From contig CASDTX010000025.1 in assembly GCA_949283695.1 (NCBI GenBank), positions 1 to 64,000 of the forward strand: a DNA stretch of 64,000 bases, written 5' to 3'. Below are positions 25,389-33,822 of this stretch, piece after piece. The notes beneath the pieces were generated by a model. That model searched no databases. It was given only the letters and a program-made list of their open reading frames with translations, and had not been told where the DNA came from. Within the stretch, counting starts at the first letter, position 1; every line of letters starts with the position of its first letter. The translations under genes were made by a program, and so were the position numbers. This DNA comes from an uncultured Eubacteriales bacterium. Its GTDB lineage: Bacteria; Bacillota; Clostridia; Lachnospirales; Lachnospiraceae.

Positions 25389-27083
25389 ATGAATTTAAAA
25401 GATATGTTCAAGAAAACGAACGGCCGGCCGCATTATATCTCGCTGAAGAGTACACGGCCGGAGGTCCCGGAAGGGCTCCTAAGAAAATGTAATAAATGTG
25501 GTGCCGCCATTATAGCAGAGGATGTGAAAAAGGGATATTATATCTGTCCGAAATGTCACGGCTATTTCAGAGTTCACGCTTACAGGCGTGTTGAGATGCT
25601 GGCGGATGAGGGTTCCTTCGAAGAATGGGATAGAGAGATGGAATTTGTCAATCCTCTGGATTTCAAAGGCTATGAGGAGAAGGTGTCCGGTCTGAAAGAG
25701 CGCACGCATCTGAACGAAGCGGTCGTGACGGGTAAGATTTCAATCGATGGAAATCCTGCGGTAATCGGTGTTTGTGACGGAAGATTCATGATGGCAAGCA
25801 TGGGGCATATCGTGGGAGAAAAGATTGCCAGGGCAGTGGAGCGCGCCACGCAGGAGAAACTGCCGGTGATCATCTTCACCTGCTCCGGCGGGGCCAGGAT
25901 GCAGGAGGGGATCGTCTCTCTGATGCAGATGGCCAAGACTTCGGCTGCGCTGAAGCGGCACAGTGACGCGGGACAGCTCTATATCTCTGTCCTGACAGAT
26001 CCTACGACCGGCGGCGTGACGGCAAGTTTCGCTATGCTGGGTGATATCATTCTGGCTGAACCGAAAGCGCTGGTCGGATTCGCGGGACCGCGTGTCATCG
26101 AGCAGACCATCGGGCAGAAGCTGCCGAAGGGCTTCCAGAGATCCGAATTCCTTCTGGATCACGGCTTTGTTGACCGGATCGTGGAACGCGAGGAGATGAA
26201 AGAGGTTCTGGCGCAGATTCTTCAGATGCACAGAAAGAAAGGAACCGTGGATCTGAAGCAGGAGACAGAAGCTGAGGCAGAGACTGGAGTTCAGCAGGAA
26301 GAGCTGTCGGCCTGGGAGCGTGTCCAGATCTCCAGAAAGAAAGACCGTCCGGTGGGAACGGATTATATTCGTACCCTGTTTACAGACTTCATGGAATTTC
26401 ACGGGGACAGATATTTTAAAGACGACCATGCCATTGTGGGCGGAATCGCATACTTTAACGGCATGCCGGTAACTGTGATTGCCCAGGCGAAAGGGAAGAC
26501 GACCAAGGAAAATCTGGACCGCAACTTCTCCATGCCGTCTCCGGACGGATACCGCAAGGCACTGCGTCTGATGAAGCAGGCAGAGAAGTTCGGAAGACCG
26601 GTGATTTGCTTCGTGGATACTCCGGGAGCGTTCTGCGGTCTGGAGGCAGAAGAACGGGGTCAGGGTGAGGCGATCGCCAGAAATCTCTTTGAGCTGTCTG
26701 CGCTAAAGGTTCCGGTGCTGTCTGTAGTGATCGGCGAGGGCGGCAGCGGCGGCGCTCTGGCAATGGCAGTGGCCGACGAAGTATGGATGCTGGAGAACTC
26801 AGTCTACTCGGTACTGTCTCCGGAAGGATTCGCAAGTATTCTCTGGAAGGACAGCAAGCGGGCCAGTGAGGCTGCGGAAGTCATGAAACTGACTGCGCAG
26901 GATCTGAAGAGCCTGGGGATGATCGAGCAGGTGATCGCGGAACCGGAAGTGTTCGATGAAGAGCACATGGAGTCCGTGTGCGGACAGCTGGAGGAGAAGA
27001 TCAGCAGATTCCTTGGCGCATATACAAAGCTTGCGCCGGAGGAACTTACAGAGAAGAGATACCAGCGGTTCCGCAGAATATAG
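25389..27083 (+). CDS. accDA: Fused acetyl-CoA carboxyltransferase (beta-alpha)
   Basis: Transfers the carboxyl group from biotin to acetyl-CoA, making malonyl-CoA. One 564-residue chain contains AccD first, with a zinc ribbon C34/C37/C53/C56 (CNKCG...CPKCH) and a crotonase-like core (SGGARMQEG), and AccA from about residue 310 ([12 protein letters not shown], then IAQAKGK and [11 protein letters not shown]). The two are separate genes in most bacteria; fusion fixes their ratio. AGGAGG precedes ATG 25389. No frameshift is visible at the join, where a short Glu/Gln linker (about 288-305) lies. Confidence 0.95.
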   Translation: MNLKDMFKKTNGRPHYISLKSTRPEVPEGLLRKCNKCGAAIIAEDVKKGYYICPKCHGYFRVHAYRRVEMLADEGSFEEWDREMEFVNPLDFKGYEEKVSGLKERTHLNEAVVTGKISIDGNPAVIGVCDGRFMMASMGHIVGEKIARAVERATQEKLPVIIFTCSGGARMQEGIVSLMQMAKTSAALKRHSDAGQLYISVLTDPTTGGVTASFAMLGDIILAEPKALVGFAGPRVIEQTIGQKLPKGFQRSEFLLDHGFVDRIVEREEMKEVLAQILQMHRKKGTVDLKQETEAEAETGVQQEELSAWERVQISRKKDRPVGTDYIRTLFTDFMEFHGDRYFKDDHAIVGGIAYFNGMPVTVIAQAKGKTTKENLDRNFSMPSPDGYRKALRLMKQAEKFGRPVICFVDTPGAFCGLEAEERGQGEAIARNLFELSALKVPVLSVVIGEGGSGGALAMAVADEVWMLENSVYSVLSPEGFASILWKDSKRASEAAEVMKLTAQDLKSLGMIEQVIAEPEVFDEEHMESVCGQLEEKISRFLGAYTKLAPEELTEKRYQRFRRI

Positions 27084-27095
27084 ACGAGGAAGAAT

Positions 27096-28148
27096 ATGAA
27101 AAATCTGAAAATCGGTGACAAGCTCACCAAACTTCCGCTGATACAGGGCGGAATGGGCGTTGGGGTCAGCCTTGGAAGGCTGGCCGGAAGTGTAGCTTTA
27201 GAGGGCGGTGTTGGGATTATCTCTACCGCGCAGATCGGATACCGGGAGGCGGATTTCGATCAGGATCCGGCCGCGGCGAATCTGCGGGCAATTGAAAGTG
27301 AGATGAAGAAGGCGAGAGCGATCTCGCCGGACGGCATCATCGGGTATAATGTCATGACAGCGCTGAAGGAACATGCCGCACATGTAAAAGCAGCGGTAAA
27401 AGCAGGGGCAGATATTATCATTTCGGGAGCTGGGCTTCCCACGGAACTCCCGGAACTGGTAAGCGGCAGCAGCACGAAGATCGCCCCCATCGTCTCTACG
27501 AACCGTTCGGCGCAGGTGATCTTGAAATACTGGGATAAAAAGTATAAGCGGACAGCAGACCTGGTAGTGATCGAGGGCCCGGAAGCCGGAGGACATCTTG
27601 GCTTCCGCAGGGAAGAACTTGCAGATTATACGCAGGAAGCGTACGCAGAGGAGATTCGTAAGATCATAGCGACTGTAAGATCTTACGCAGAGAAATATGG
27701 GACAGAGATTCCGGTTGTTGTGGCAGGCGGAATCTATGACAGCACGGATGTGAAGCGTATCATGGAACTGGGGGCAGATGGGGTACAGGTGGCGACCCGG
27801 TTTGTCACAACCGTGGAATGCGATGCGGATATCCGTTATAAAGAGGCTTATATCCAGGCGTCAGAAGAAGATATCCGGATCGTGAAAAGCCCGGTTGGAA
27901 TGCCGGGGCGGGCGATCATGAACGATCTCATGCGGCGCGTGATGAGCGGAGAGAAGATTCCCCACAGTCCGTGTCACAGATGCCTGGCGAAATGCAGTCC
28001 GGCAGAGATTCCGTATTGTATCACGGATGGATTGATAGAAGCCGTGAAAGGAAACGTAGAGAAAGGCCTTCTGTTCTGCGGGGCGAAAGCATACCGCGCA
28101 GAGCGGATCGAGACGGTCAGGGAAGTAATGGAAGCGTTGTTTGCATGA
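27096..28148 (+). CDS. Nitronate monooxygenase/FabK-like flavoprotein
   Basis: 350-residue TIM-barrel FMN protein of the 2-nitropropane dioxygenase superfamily: IQGGMGVGVSLGRL at the start, VIEGPEAGGHLGF near 160-172, and VVAGGIYDSTDV and LGADGVQVATRF for FMN binding. It is only distantly like the FabK at 18980 and has a C-terminal Cys cluster, CHRCLAKCSPAEIPYC (about 292-307), which could bind a metal or Fe-S cluster. It is placed between accDA and the fabT gene, so it belongs to the fatty-acid operon. It may be a second enoyl reductase or a detoxifying enzyme; its substrate is not clear. Confidence 0.8.
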   Translation: MKNLKIGDKLTKLPLIQGGMGVGVSLGRLAGSVALEGGVGIISTAQIGYREADFDQDPAAANLRAIESEMKKARAISPDGIIGYNVMTALKEHAAHVKAAVKAGADIIISGAGLPTELPELVSGSSTKIAPIVSTNRSAQVILKYWDKKYKRTADLVVIEGPEAGGHLGFRREELADYTQEAYAEEIRKIIATVRSYAEKYGTEIPVVVAGGIYDSTDVKRIMELGADGVQVATRFVTTVECDADIRYKEAYIQASEEDIRIVKSPVGMPGRAIMNDLMRRVMSGEKIPHSPCHRCLAKCSPAEIPYCITDGLIEAVKGNVEKGLLFCGAKAYRAERIETVREVMEALFA

Positions 28149-28181
28149 GTATCACCTTGTCTGAGAGAAAGGAGAAACCGG

Positions 28182-28634
28182 ATGGACGTACATGAGACCA
28201 TCAATGATATTCTGGTCAATCTATTTAACGAAATATGGAAACTGGAAGAGGATGCGATCATAACTGAAGAGTTTAAGGATATCACCAACAATGATATGCA
28301 TATCATAGAGGCAATCGGTCTGTCCGGCAAGAATACCATGTCCGCGGTGGCGAAGAAAATGGGGATTACGGCAGGATCGCTGACCACAGCTGTCAACGGA
28401 CTTGTGAATAAGAAATACGCAGTACGCTTAAGAAGCAGCCAGGACCGCAGGGTGGTCTTTGTCCAGCTGACAGAAAAGGGCATCCGCGCGTATGAGCATC
28501 ACAGAGAATACCACCGTCAGATGACGGAAGCAGTGATCAATAAACTGGATGAAAACGAGATCCCGGTACTGGTAAAAACACTGAACGGACTGTCTGATTT
28601 CTTCAGAGGATATAAAGGTGAGAGCGACAGCTGA
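28182..28634 (+). CDS. fabT: MarR-family regulator, probable FabT
   Basis: 150-residue winged-helix dimer protein with the DNA-binding part MSAVAKKMGITAGSLTTAVNGLVNKKY at about 53-79 and the wing RSSQDRRVVFVQLTEKG. In streptococci FabT, helped by acyl-ACP, represses fab genes at TTTGA-N3-TCAAA. Exactly such a dyad lies over the promoter at 17540-17560, 10.6 kb upstream. This gene is the last of the operon instead of near the front. AAGGAG precedes ATG 28182. The FabT name is inferred from context and operator. Confidence 0.85.
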   Translation: MDVHETINDILVNLFNEIWKLEEDAIITEEFKDITNNDMHIIEAIGLSGKNTMSAVAKKMGITAGSLTTAVNGLVNKKYAVRLRSSQDRRVVFVQLTEKGIRAYEHHREYHRQMTEAVINKLDENEIPVLVKTLNGLSDFFRGYKGESDS

Positions 28635-28688
28635 GCCCGCAGTTATAACGGTTCAGTCCGGAACCTTGCAAAAAAATATATGAAAAAT

Positions 28689-28717
28689 TTGACGTTTCAA
28701 AAAAAATGAGGTATAAT
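28689..28717 (+). promoter_or_regulatory. Strong promoter of the DUF6465 gene
   Basis: TTGACG (28689-28694) and TATAAT (28712-28717) are 17 bases apart. The transcript would have a leader of about 95 bases ending in AGGAGGGAAC. The -35 overlaps TTTGA-N4-TCAAA, one base off the FabT spacing, so FabT control is only a weak possibility. Confidence 0.8.
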
Positions 28718-28819
28718 CTCGCTGGAACTTTTATAAATGAGTTGAATACAAAATAGTATCACGGGTCATCCGTGGTGCGGAAAAATACTTGGGTGTATTA
28801 GTTTTAGGAGGGAACAAGT

Positions 28820-29296
28820 ATGGCAGTAAAGAAAACAAATTCAACCGCAAAAGCAGAAGCTGCTAAGAAAGAGACAGCAGCAAAAACTGTAAAAGCAGAA
28901 CCGGCAAAGGCTGCAAAACCGGAGACGGCGAAAGCAATTGAGACAAAGAAAGATACAACAAAGAAGCTTGAGACAAAAGCGGCAGTTTTAGTAGATACAC
29001 CAGTGGAAAAGGCAGAAGAGAAAAAAGAAACTGTAAAGAAAGCTCCGGCTAAGAAAGCAGCAGCGAAGAAGCCGGCAGCAGCAAAGAAAGCAGAGCTGAA
29101 AACAGAGATCGTTCTTCAGTACGCTGAGATCGAGTGCTCTGAGACAGAGATCATGCAGAAGGTAAAAGAGAACTGGACAAAGGTGCTTAAGAACAAGGTC
29201 GGCGATATGAAAGACGTAAAAGTTTACTTGAAGCCGGAAGAGAGAAAAGCATACTATGTTGTCAATGGCAACGTAACAGGCTCTGTGGATTTATAA
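28820..29296 (+). CDS. Lys/Ala-rich protein with DUF6465-type C-terminal domain
   Basis: 158 residues. The first 92 are low-complexity Ala/Lys/Glu/Pro with histone H1-like runs (KKAPAKKAAAKKPAAAKKA at about 73-91). The last 65 (TEIVLQYAEIECSETEIMQKVKENW and onward) form a compact domain that I assign to DUF6465, common in Lachnospiraceae. The tail suggests nucleic-acid or polyanion binding, and the strong promoter and ribosome site suggest high expression. There is no signal peptide. The function is not known. Confidence 0.75.
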   Translation: MAVKKTNSTAKAEAAKKETAAKTVKAEPAKAAKPETAKAIETKKDTTKKLETKAAVLVDTPVEKAEEKKETVKKAPAKKAAAKKPAAAKKAELKTEIVLQYAEIECSETEIMQKVKENWTKVLKNKVGDMKDVKVYLKPEERKAYYVVNGNVTGSVDL

Positions 29297-29319
29297 GCAG
29301 ATCAAAAGGAAAACAGAGG

Positions 29320-29358
29320 AATCCCCCTGAATCGGTCATGACCGGTGAAGGGGGATTT
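29320..29358 (+). terminator. Terminator after the DUF6465 gene
   Basis: AATCCCCCT and AGGGGGATT form the outer stem and CGGTCATGACCG the inner part; TTTCT follows. It lies 24 bases after the stop codon. Confidence 0.85.
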
Positions 29359-29445
29359 CTGCATGAAACATCCACATGAGTATGGGAATTTATCTGCAGC
29401 CGTGTTACAATGAGGAACAGAGAAGAAGAAACGGAGATGACTTTG

Positions 29446-30078
29446 ATGAACGAAACAGAGACAGAGAAGGAAACAGGGATGGGACTGCAGAAGGAAAGAC
29501 TCAGGCAGCAGATCCGGTTTATTGTAGAGGCGGATAAAGTGAAGAACATCTTCCGGCAGACGTATCTGGCTGACGGAGCGCGCAGGGAAAACGACGCGGA
29601 ACACTCCTGGCATCTGGCGCTGGCAGCGGTGCTTCTGCAAGAGCATATGAAAGAGGAAGCAGACCTGACCAAAGTACTGATCATGGTGCTGATTCATGAT
29701 CTGGTTGAGATCGATGCGGGAGATACGTATGCCTATGACGAGGCAGGAGCGGCGACGAAGCGGGAGCGCGAGCTGAAGGCGGCGGACCGGATCTTCGGTC
29801 TGCTCCCGGAGGACCAGGGCGCATATTTCCGCAGTCTTTGGGATGAATTTGAGGAATATGAGACAGCGGATGCGAAGTTTGCCCATCTGTTGGATAACTT
29901 CCAGCCGCTCCTTCTGAACGATGCCTCAGACGGCAAGAGCTGGGCGGAGCATGGCGTGCATAAGTCTCAGGTATGCAAACGCAACGAGCGAATACCGGAG
30001 ACCTCAGAGATCGTGTGGGAGAAGATGCAGGAGATCATGGATCAGCACATCCGAAAGGGAAATCTGCAGGCAGATTGA
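29446..30078 (+). CDS. HD-domain phosphohydrolase (YfbR/HDDC2-like)
   Basis: Metal-dependent phosphohydrolase, probably acting on nucleoside monophosphates. Metal ligands are visible as H in ENDAEHSWHLA, the HD pair in LIHDLVEIDAGDTYAYD and the later Asp in AHLLDNFQPL, the HD-superfamily pattern. About 210 residues. The start is uncertain: ATG 29446 has GGAG 10 bases upstream, while ATG 29410 lacks a site. A Glu/Thr-rich N-terminus precedes the domain. Confidence 0.8.
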   Translation: MNETETEKETGMGLQKERLRQQIRFIVEADKVKNIFRQTYLADGARRENDAEHSWHLALAAVLLQEHMKEEADLTKVLIMVLIHDLVEIDAGDTYAYDEAGAATKRERELKAADRIFGLLPEDQGAYFRSLWDEFEEYETADAKFAHLLDNFQPLLLNDASDGKSWAEHGVHKSQVCKRNERIPETSEIVWEKMQEIMDQHIRKGNLQAD

Positions 30079-30176
30079 ACGGACTGCTGCCGAAGGGCTA
30101 AGAAGGGAAAGCAGGGCAGATCATAGCCCTGTGTACATGGACACGAGGGATCCATGAGAAGAGAGGAGGAGCCGGA

Positions 30177-30902
30177 ATGTATGAAAAGGAAATAGAAAGA
30201 CTGCAGGAGATCATTGACGGCAGCAGCCGAATCGTATTTTTCGGAGGTGCCGGAGTATCCACAGAGAGCGGGATACCGGATTTCCGCAGCGCTGACGGGA
30301 TCTATCACCAGACATATAAATATTCCCCGGAGCAGGTGGTAAGCCACAGTTTCTTCCTGCGCTGCCCGGAAGCATTTTATGAATTCTATAAGGACAAGAT
30401 GATGCTGCTGGACGCAAAGCCCAACCCGGCGCATCTGAAGCTGGCAGAGCTGGAGAAGGCGGGGAAGCTCTCCGCTGTGGTAACGCAGAATATTGACGGG
30501 CTGCATCAGGCGGCAGGAAGCCGGCGAGTCTATGAACTCCACGGAAGCATTCACAGGAATTACTGCATGGACTGCGGGAAGTTCTATGATGCAGACTACG
30601 TAAAGAAGTCTGAGGGAGTTCCCCGCTGTACGTGCGGCGGGATGATCAAACCGGACGTGGTCCTCTATGAAGAGGGACTGGATGAGGGCACCATCCATGG
30701 CGCTGTCCATGCCATTTCTCAGGCAGATACGCTGATCATCGGGGGCACATCTCTGGTAGTATATCCGGCGGCAGGATTCATCGATTATTTCCGCGGCAGA
30801 CACCTGGTGGTGATTAATAAGTCGGAGACGGGGAAACCCGTACGGGCAGAGCTTTCCATCAGTGCGCCCATCGGGGAAGTGCTGGGACAAATCCGGGTTT
30901 AG
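30177..30902 (+). CDS. NAD-dependent protein deacylase (sirtuin)
   Basis: Removes acyl groups from protein lysines using NAD+. Sir2 motifs: GGAGVSTESGIPDFR at 23-37, TQNIDGLH at 103-110, catalytic H122 in LHGSIHRNYC and the structural zinc Cys C130, C133, C151 and C153. 241 residues, typical of the CobB/SrtN group. GAGGAGG precedes ATG 30177. It is probably a single-gene unit with its own terminator at 30929. Confidence 0.95.
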   Translation: MYEKEIERLQEIIDGSSRIVFFGGAGVSTESGIPDFRSADGIYHQTYKYSPEQVVSHSFFLRCPEAFYEFYKDKMMLLDAKPNPAHLKLAELEKAGKLSAVVTQNIDGLHQAAGSRRVYELHGSIHRNYCMDCGKFYDADYVKKSEGVPRCTCGGMIKPDVVLYEEGLDEGTIHGAVHAISQADTLIIGGTSLVVYPAAGFIDYFRGRHLVVINKSETGKPVRAELSISAPIGEVLGQIRV

Positions 30903-30928
30903 AGCCGGTATCTCAGAAGGAAAACGAA

Positions 30929-30965
30929 TCAGGGGATCGAACTGCAGTGCGGTTCGATCCCCTGA
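30929..30965. terminator. Stem-loop after the sirtuin gene
   Basis: TCAGGGGATCGAAC (30929-30942) pairs perfectly with GTTCGATCCCCTGA (30952-30965), followed by GTGCTTTCC. It separates the convergent sirtuin and methyltransferase genes. Confidence 0.75.
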
Positions 30966-31003
30966 GTGCTTTCCTGAGGTATGCTGCCCCTTGTATACGG
31001 ATA

Positions 31004-31870
31004 CTACCCGGGAATCCGTTCCCAGCGGCCGGAAGCTCCGCAGGGCAGGACCAGGCCGGTTTCTGTCACCGGAAGTCCGATCTCCTGTGATTCCACATGT
31101 CCGTGCCATGGTTTGAGCTCTGTTGCCAGCATGTAAGTGAGTACGGCAGGAGCAAGTCCTGTGGTGTACGAGTTTACCAGGAAAAACAGGGCGTCTCTGG
31201 ACAGAATCTTTGGACAGAGCTTAAGGAGCGGATGGATCATATCTTCGATCTTCCAGATTTCCCCTTTGGGGCCTCTGCCGTAGGACGGCGGATCCATGAT
31301 AATGGCATCGTAGGTGTTGCCGCGGCGGATCTCCCGCTCTACGAATTTCAGGCAGTCATCTACCAGCCAGCGGATGGGAGCATCCTTTAAACCGGAGGAG
31401 ACTGCGTTTTCTTTGGCCCAGTTTACCATGCCCTTGGAGGCATCTACATGGGTCACCTGCGCCCCGGCTGCCGCAGCGGCCAGCGTGGCCCCGCCTGTGT
31501 AGGCGAACAGATTCAGTACTTTCACCGGCCGGCCGGCGTTTCGGATCTTCTCGGAGAACCAATCCCAGTTCGCTGCCTGCTCCGGGAACAGGCCGGTATG
31601 TTTGAAGCTGAACGGCTTCAGATTAAAGGTGAGAGATCCGTAATGGATCTGCCACTGCTGGGGCAGGCTGAAGAATTCCCATTCACCGCCGCCCTTTTTG
31701 CTGCGGTGGTAGTGGCCGTTCATTTCCTTCCATCCCCGATGGTGTTTCGGAGTATCCCAGATGACCTGGGGATCCGGACGGACGAGGAGATAGTCCCCCC
31801 AGCGTTCCAGCTTCTCTCCCTTGGAACAGTCTATGACTTCATAATCTTTCCAGTTGTCTGCAATCCACAT
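31004..31870 (-). CDS. Class I SAM-dependent methyltransferase (rRNA methylase-like)
   Basis: 288 residues. SAM motif I is VLNLFAYTGGATLAAAAAGA near 130-149, the acidic loop is THVDASKGMVNWAKEN, and the catalytic motif is IIMDPPSYGRG near 200-210, a DPPS form typical of base methylases of the RlmI/RlmK group. The N-terminal part (KLERWGDYLLVRPDPQ) lacks a full PUA domain. I start at ATG 31870 because AAAGGA lies 8 bases before it; an ATG at 31894 is possible, and the open frame continues further upstream without support. The exact RNA target is not known. Confidence 0.85.
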   Translation of the reverse strand: MWIADNWKDYEVIDCSKGEKLERWGDYLLVRPDPQVIWDTPKHHRGWKEMNGHYHRSKKGGGEWEFFSLPQQWQIHYGSLTFNLKPFSFKHTGLFPEQAANWDWFSEKIRNAGRPVKVLNLFAYTGGATLAAAAAGAQVTHVDASKGMVNWAKENAVSSGLKDAPIRWLVDDCLKFVEREIRRGNTYDAIIMDPPSYGRGPKGEIWKIEDMIHPLLKLCPKILSRDALFFLVNSYTTGLAPAVLTYMLATELKPWHGHVESQEIGLPVTETGLVLPCGASGRWERIPG

Positions 31871-31978
31871 AAGTGTAATCCTTTCTGTGCTCATCCTGAG
31901 ATCCAGGTGTATATGAGCCGTGTGATCTATCCATCTGATTATAGCATAGATGTCCGGAGCGTGGGAAAATAAATGCCA

Positions 31979-32008
31979 TTGGACGGATCTGGACCTGTGT
32001 GCTATACT
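31979..32008 (+). promoter_or_regulatory. Promoter of the selenium cluster
   Basis: TTGGAC (31979-31984) and TATACT (32003-32008) are 18 bases apart, about 77 bases before the yedF start. Confidence 0.6.
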
Positions 32009-32084
32009 GACTAGGCAGAGGTAAACCGTGTACAGGCGGTCTGCTTGAACGAAAAGCAGCAGGTACAGAAGGGAGAGAAGTGGA

Positions 32085-32735
32085 ATGATTACGGTAAATG
32101 CGATGGGAGATATCTGTCCGATTCCTGTAGTTAAGACGAAGAAAGCTCTGAGCAGTATGAGCGGTCCGGGGGAGATCGAAGTCCTCGTGGACAATGAGAC
32201 CGCAGTGAAAAATGTCACGAAGATGGCGAGAAGCACCGGAGCACAGACAGAACAGGAGCAGCTGGGGGAACGGCAGTACCGAGTATTGATTACTGTGGGA
32301 GAAGAGACGGTAAAAGCTATGAATCCGGACGGCGCCGGCAGTGAGCAGGCTTCCGGCGAGACAAGTGCCGCTGCTGCGGGATCCGGCTGCCCGGGCTGTG
32401 TCAGCACGGTTGTGGCAGTGGGATCAGACCGGATGGGAGAAGGAAGTGAGGAACTGGGGAGGATCCTGATGAAAAGTTTCCTCTTCGCGGTGACCCAGCT
32501 TGATGAACTGCCGGACAAGATGCTCTTCTATAACGGCGGTGCTAAGCTGACTGTAGAAGGATCCGAGAGCCTGGAGGATCTGAAGAGTCTGGAGGAGCAG
32601 GGCGTGGAGATCATGACCTGCGGTACCTGCCTTGACTATTACGGCCTGAAGGAGAAGCTGGCAGTAGGCGGCGTGACCAACATGTACAGTATTGTGGAGA
32701 CACTGCAGAGTGCGGTGAATGTGATCCGTCCGTAG
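32085..32735 (+). CDS. yedF: Selenium metabolism protein YedF (TusA-like plus DsrE-like)
   Basis: 216 residues. The N-terminal TusA-like domain has the CPIP motif (GDICPIPVVKTKKAL, Cys at about 12), able to carry S or Se as a persulfide or perselenide. A Gly/Ala/Ser linker with CPGC (about 105) is followed by a DsrE-like domain (VVAVGSDRMGEGSEELG to the end) with MTCGTCLDYYG. This layout is that of the YedF family found beside selD. It is the first gene of the cluster, 12 bases before selD. The role as a selenium delivery protein comes from context and family. Confidence 0.9.
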   Translation: MITVNAMGDICPIPVVKTKKALSSMSGPGEIEVLVDNETAVKNVTKMARSTGAQTEQEQLGERQYRVLITVGEETVKAMNPDGAGSEQASGETSAAAAGSGCPGCVSTVVAVGSDRMGEGSEELGRILMKSFLFAVTQLDELPDKMLFYNGGAKLTVEGSESLEDLKSLEEQGVEIMTCGTCLDYYGLKEKLAVGGVTNMYSIVETLQSAVNVIRP

Positions 32736-32747
32736 GAGGTGAAAGCA

Positions 32748-33791
32748 GTGAGCGCAGAGATACACCTGACGCAGTTCGCGAAGCACGGCGGCTGTGCGGC
32801 GAAGATCGGGCCGGACACGCTTTCCCGTGTTCTGGGGAAGCTTCCGAAGTTCAGTGATCCGGACCTGCTGGTTGGATTTGAGACGTCGGATGATGCCGCC
32901 GTTTACAGAATCAATGATGAGACAGCGGTGATTCAGACGCTGGATTTCTTTACTCCGGTGGTGGACGACCCGTACACATTCGGACAGGTTGCCGCGGCCA
33001 ATGCACTCAGCGACGTATATGCCATGGGCGGTGAGCCGAAGATCGCGTTGAATATCGTGTGTTTCCCGGAAGATCTGGATCCGGAGGTGCTGGGAGAGAT
33101 CTTGAGAGGCGGAGCAGAGAAAGTCAGAGAGGCGGAGGCTGTGCTGGTGGGCGGGCATTCGATCCAGGACGATGTCCCCAAGTACGGACTTTCCGTAACC
33201 GGCATGGTGCATCCGGACAAGATTTACAAGAATTTCGGCTGCCGCAAAGGGGATCTTCTGATCCTGACCAAACAGATCGGAAGCGGGATCGTCAATACCG
33301 CTGTGAAAGCGCAGATGGCGTCAGCGGAGGCAGAGAGAGAAGCGGTGCGTGTGATGACCACACTGAACAGAAAGGCAAAGAATATTGCCGCCAATTATAC
33401 CATTCACGCATGTACCGATGTGACTGGTTTCGGACTTCTGGGACATTGCTCGGAGATGGCATCCGCCAGCGGAGCAGTGATCGAGCTCCATGTTCAGGAT
33501 ATCGCTTTCATGCGGGGAGCGAAAGAGTACGCGCAGATGGGCCTGATTCCCGGCGGAGCGTACCGGAATCAGCGGCACGCGGCAGAACTTCTTGACGCGG
33601 GAGATGTGGAGGAAGTTTATGTGGATCTGGTCAGTGATCCGCAGACATCCGGAGGCCTGCTTCTGGCGGTTCCGGAGCAGGAGGCGGGCAGCCTTGTGAA
33701 AGACCTTGTGCGGGCCGAGCTGGGAACCGAGGTCTCTGTGGTCGGAAGAATAACGGCCGACGGAGGTCAGGGCCGCATTTGTCTGAAATAG
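32748..33791 (+). CDS. selD: Selenide, water dikinase
   Basis: Makes selenophosphate from selenide and ATP, the donor for Se in proteins, tRNA and cofactors. C16 and K19 (GGCAAK) match the catalytic Cys-x-x-Lys; it is a Cys, not a Sec, form. The AIR-synthase-like ATP fold follows (FFTPVVDDPYTFGQVAAANALSDVYAMGG at about 66-94, and ACTDVTGFGLLGHCSE). 347 residues, the usual length. GTG 32748 has AGGAGG 8 bases upstream. Confidence 0.96.
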   Translation: MSAEIHLTQFAKHGGCAAKIGPDTLSRVLGKLPKFSDPDLLVGFETSDDAAVYRINDETAVIQTLDFFTPVVDDPYTFGQVAAANALSDVYAMGGEPKIALNIVCFPEDLDPEVLGEILRGGAEKVREAEAVLVGGHSIQDDVPKYGLSVTGMVHPDKIYKNFGCRKGDLLILTKQIGSGIVNTAVKAQMASAEAEREAVRVMTTLNRKAKNIAANYTIHACTDVTGFGLLGHCSEMASASGAVIELHVQDIAFMRGAKEYAQMGLIPGGAYRNQRHAAELLDAGDVEEVYVDLVSDPQTSGGLLLAVPEQEAGSLVKDLVRAELGTEVSVVGRITADGGQGRICLK

Positions 33792-33822
33792 AAGGAGCGA
33801 GAAAGCAGAGGAAATCAGGAGA

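Noticed and set aside
28686-28700. FabT box before the DUF6465 gene
   Set aside because: TTTGA and TCAAA are present but spaced by 4 rather than 3 bases and overlap an A-rich run, so this is probably chance.
31871-32518. N-terminal extension of the methyltransferase to 504 residues
   Set aside because: The extra part is the reverse complement of the promoter and of yedF, is low in recognisable sequence, and has no ribosome site; the domain begins at 31870.
32748-33791. SelD as a selenoprotein
   Set aside because: The active-site codon is a Cys codon in GGCAAK and no in-frame TGA or SECIS-like hairpin is seen.
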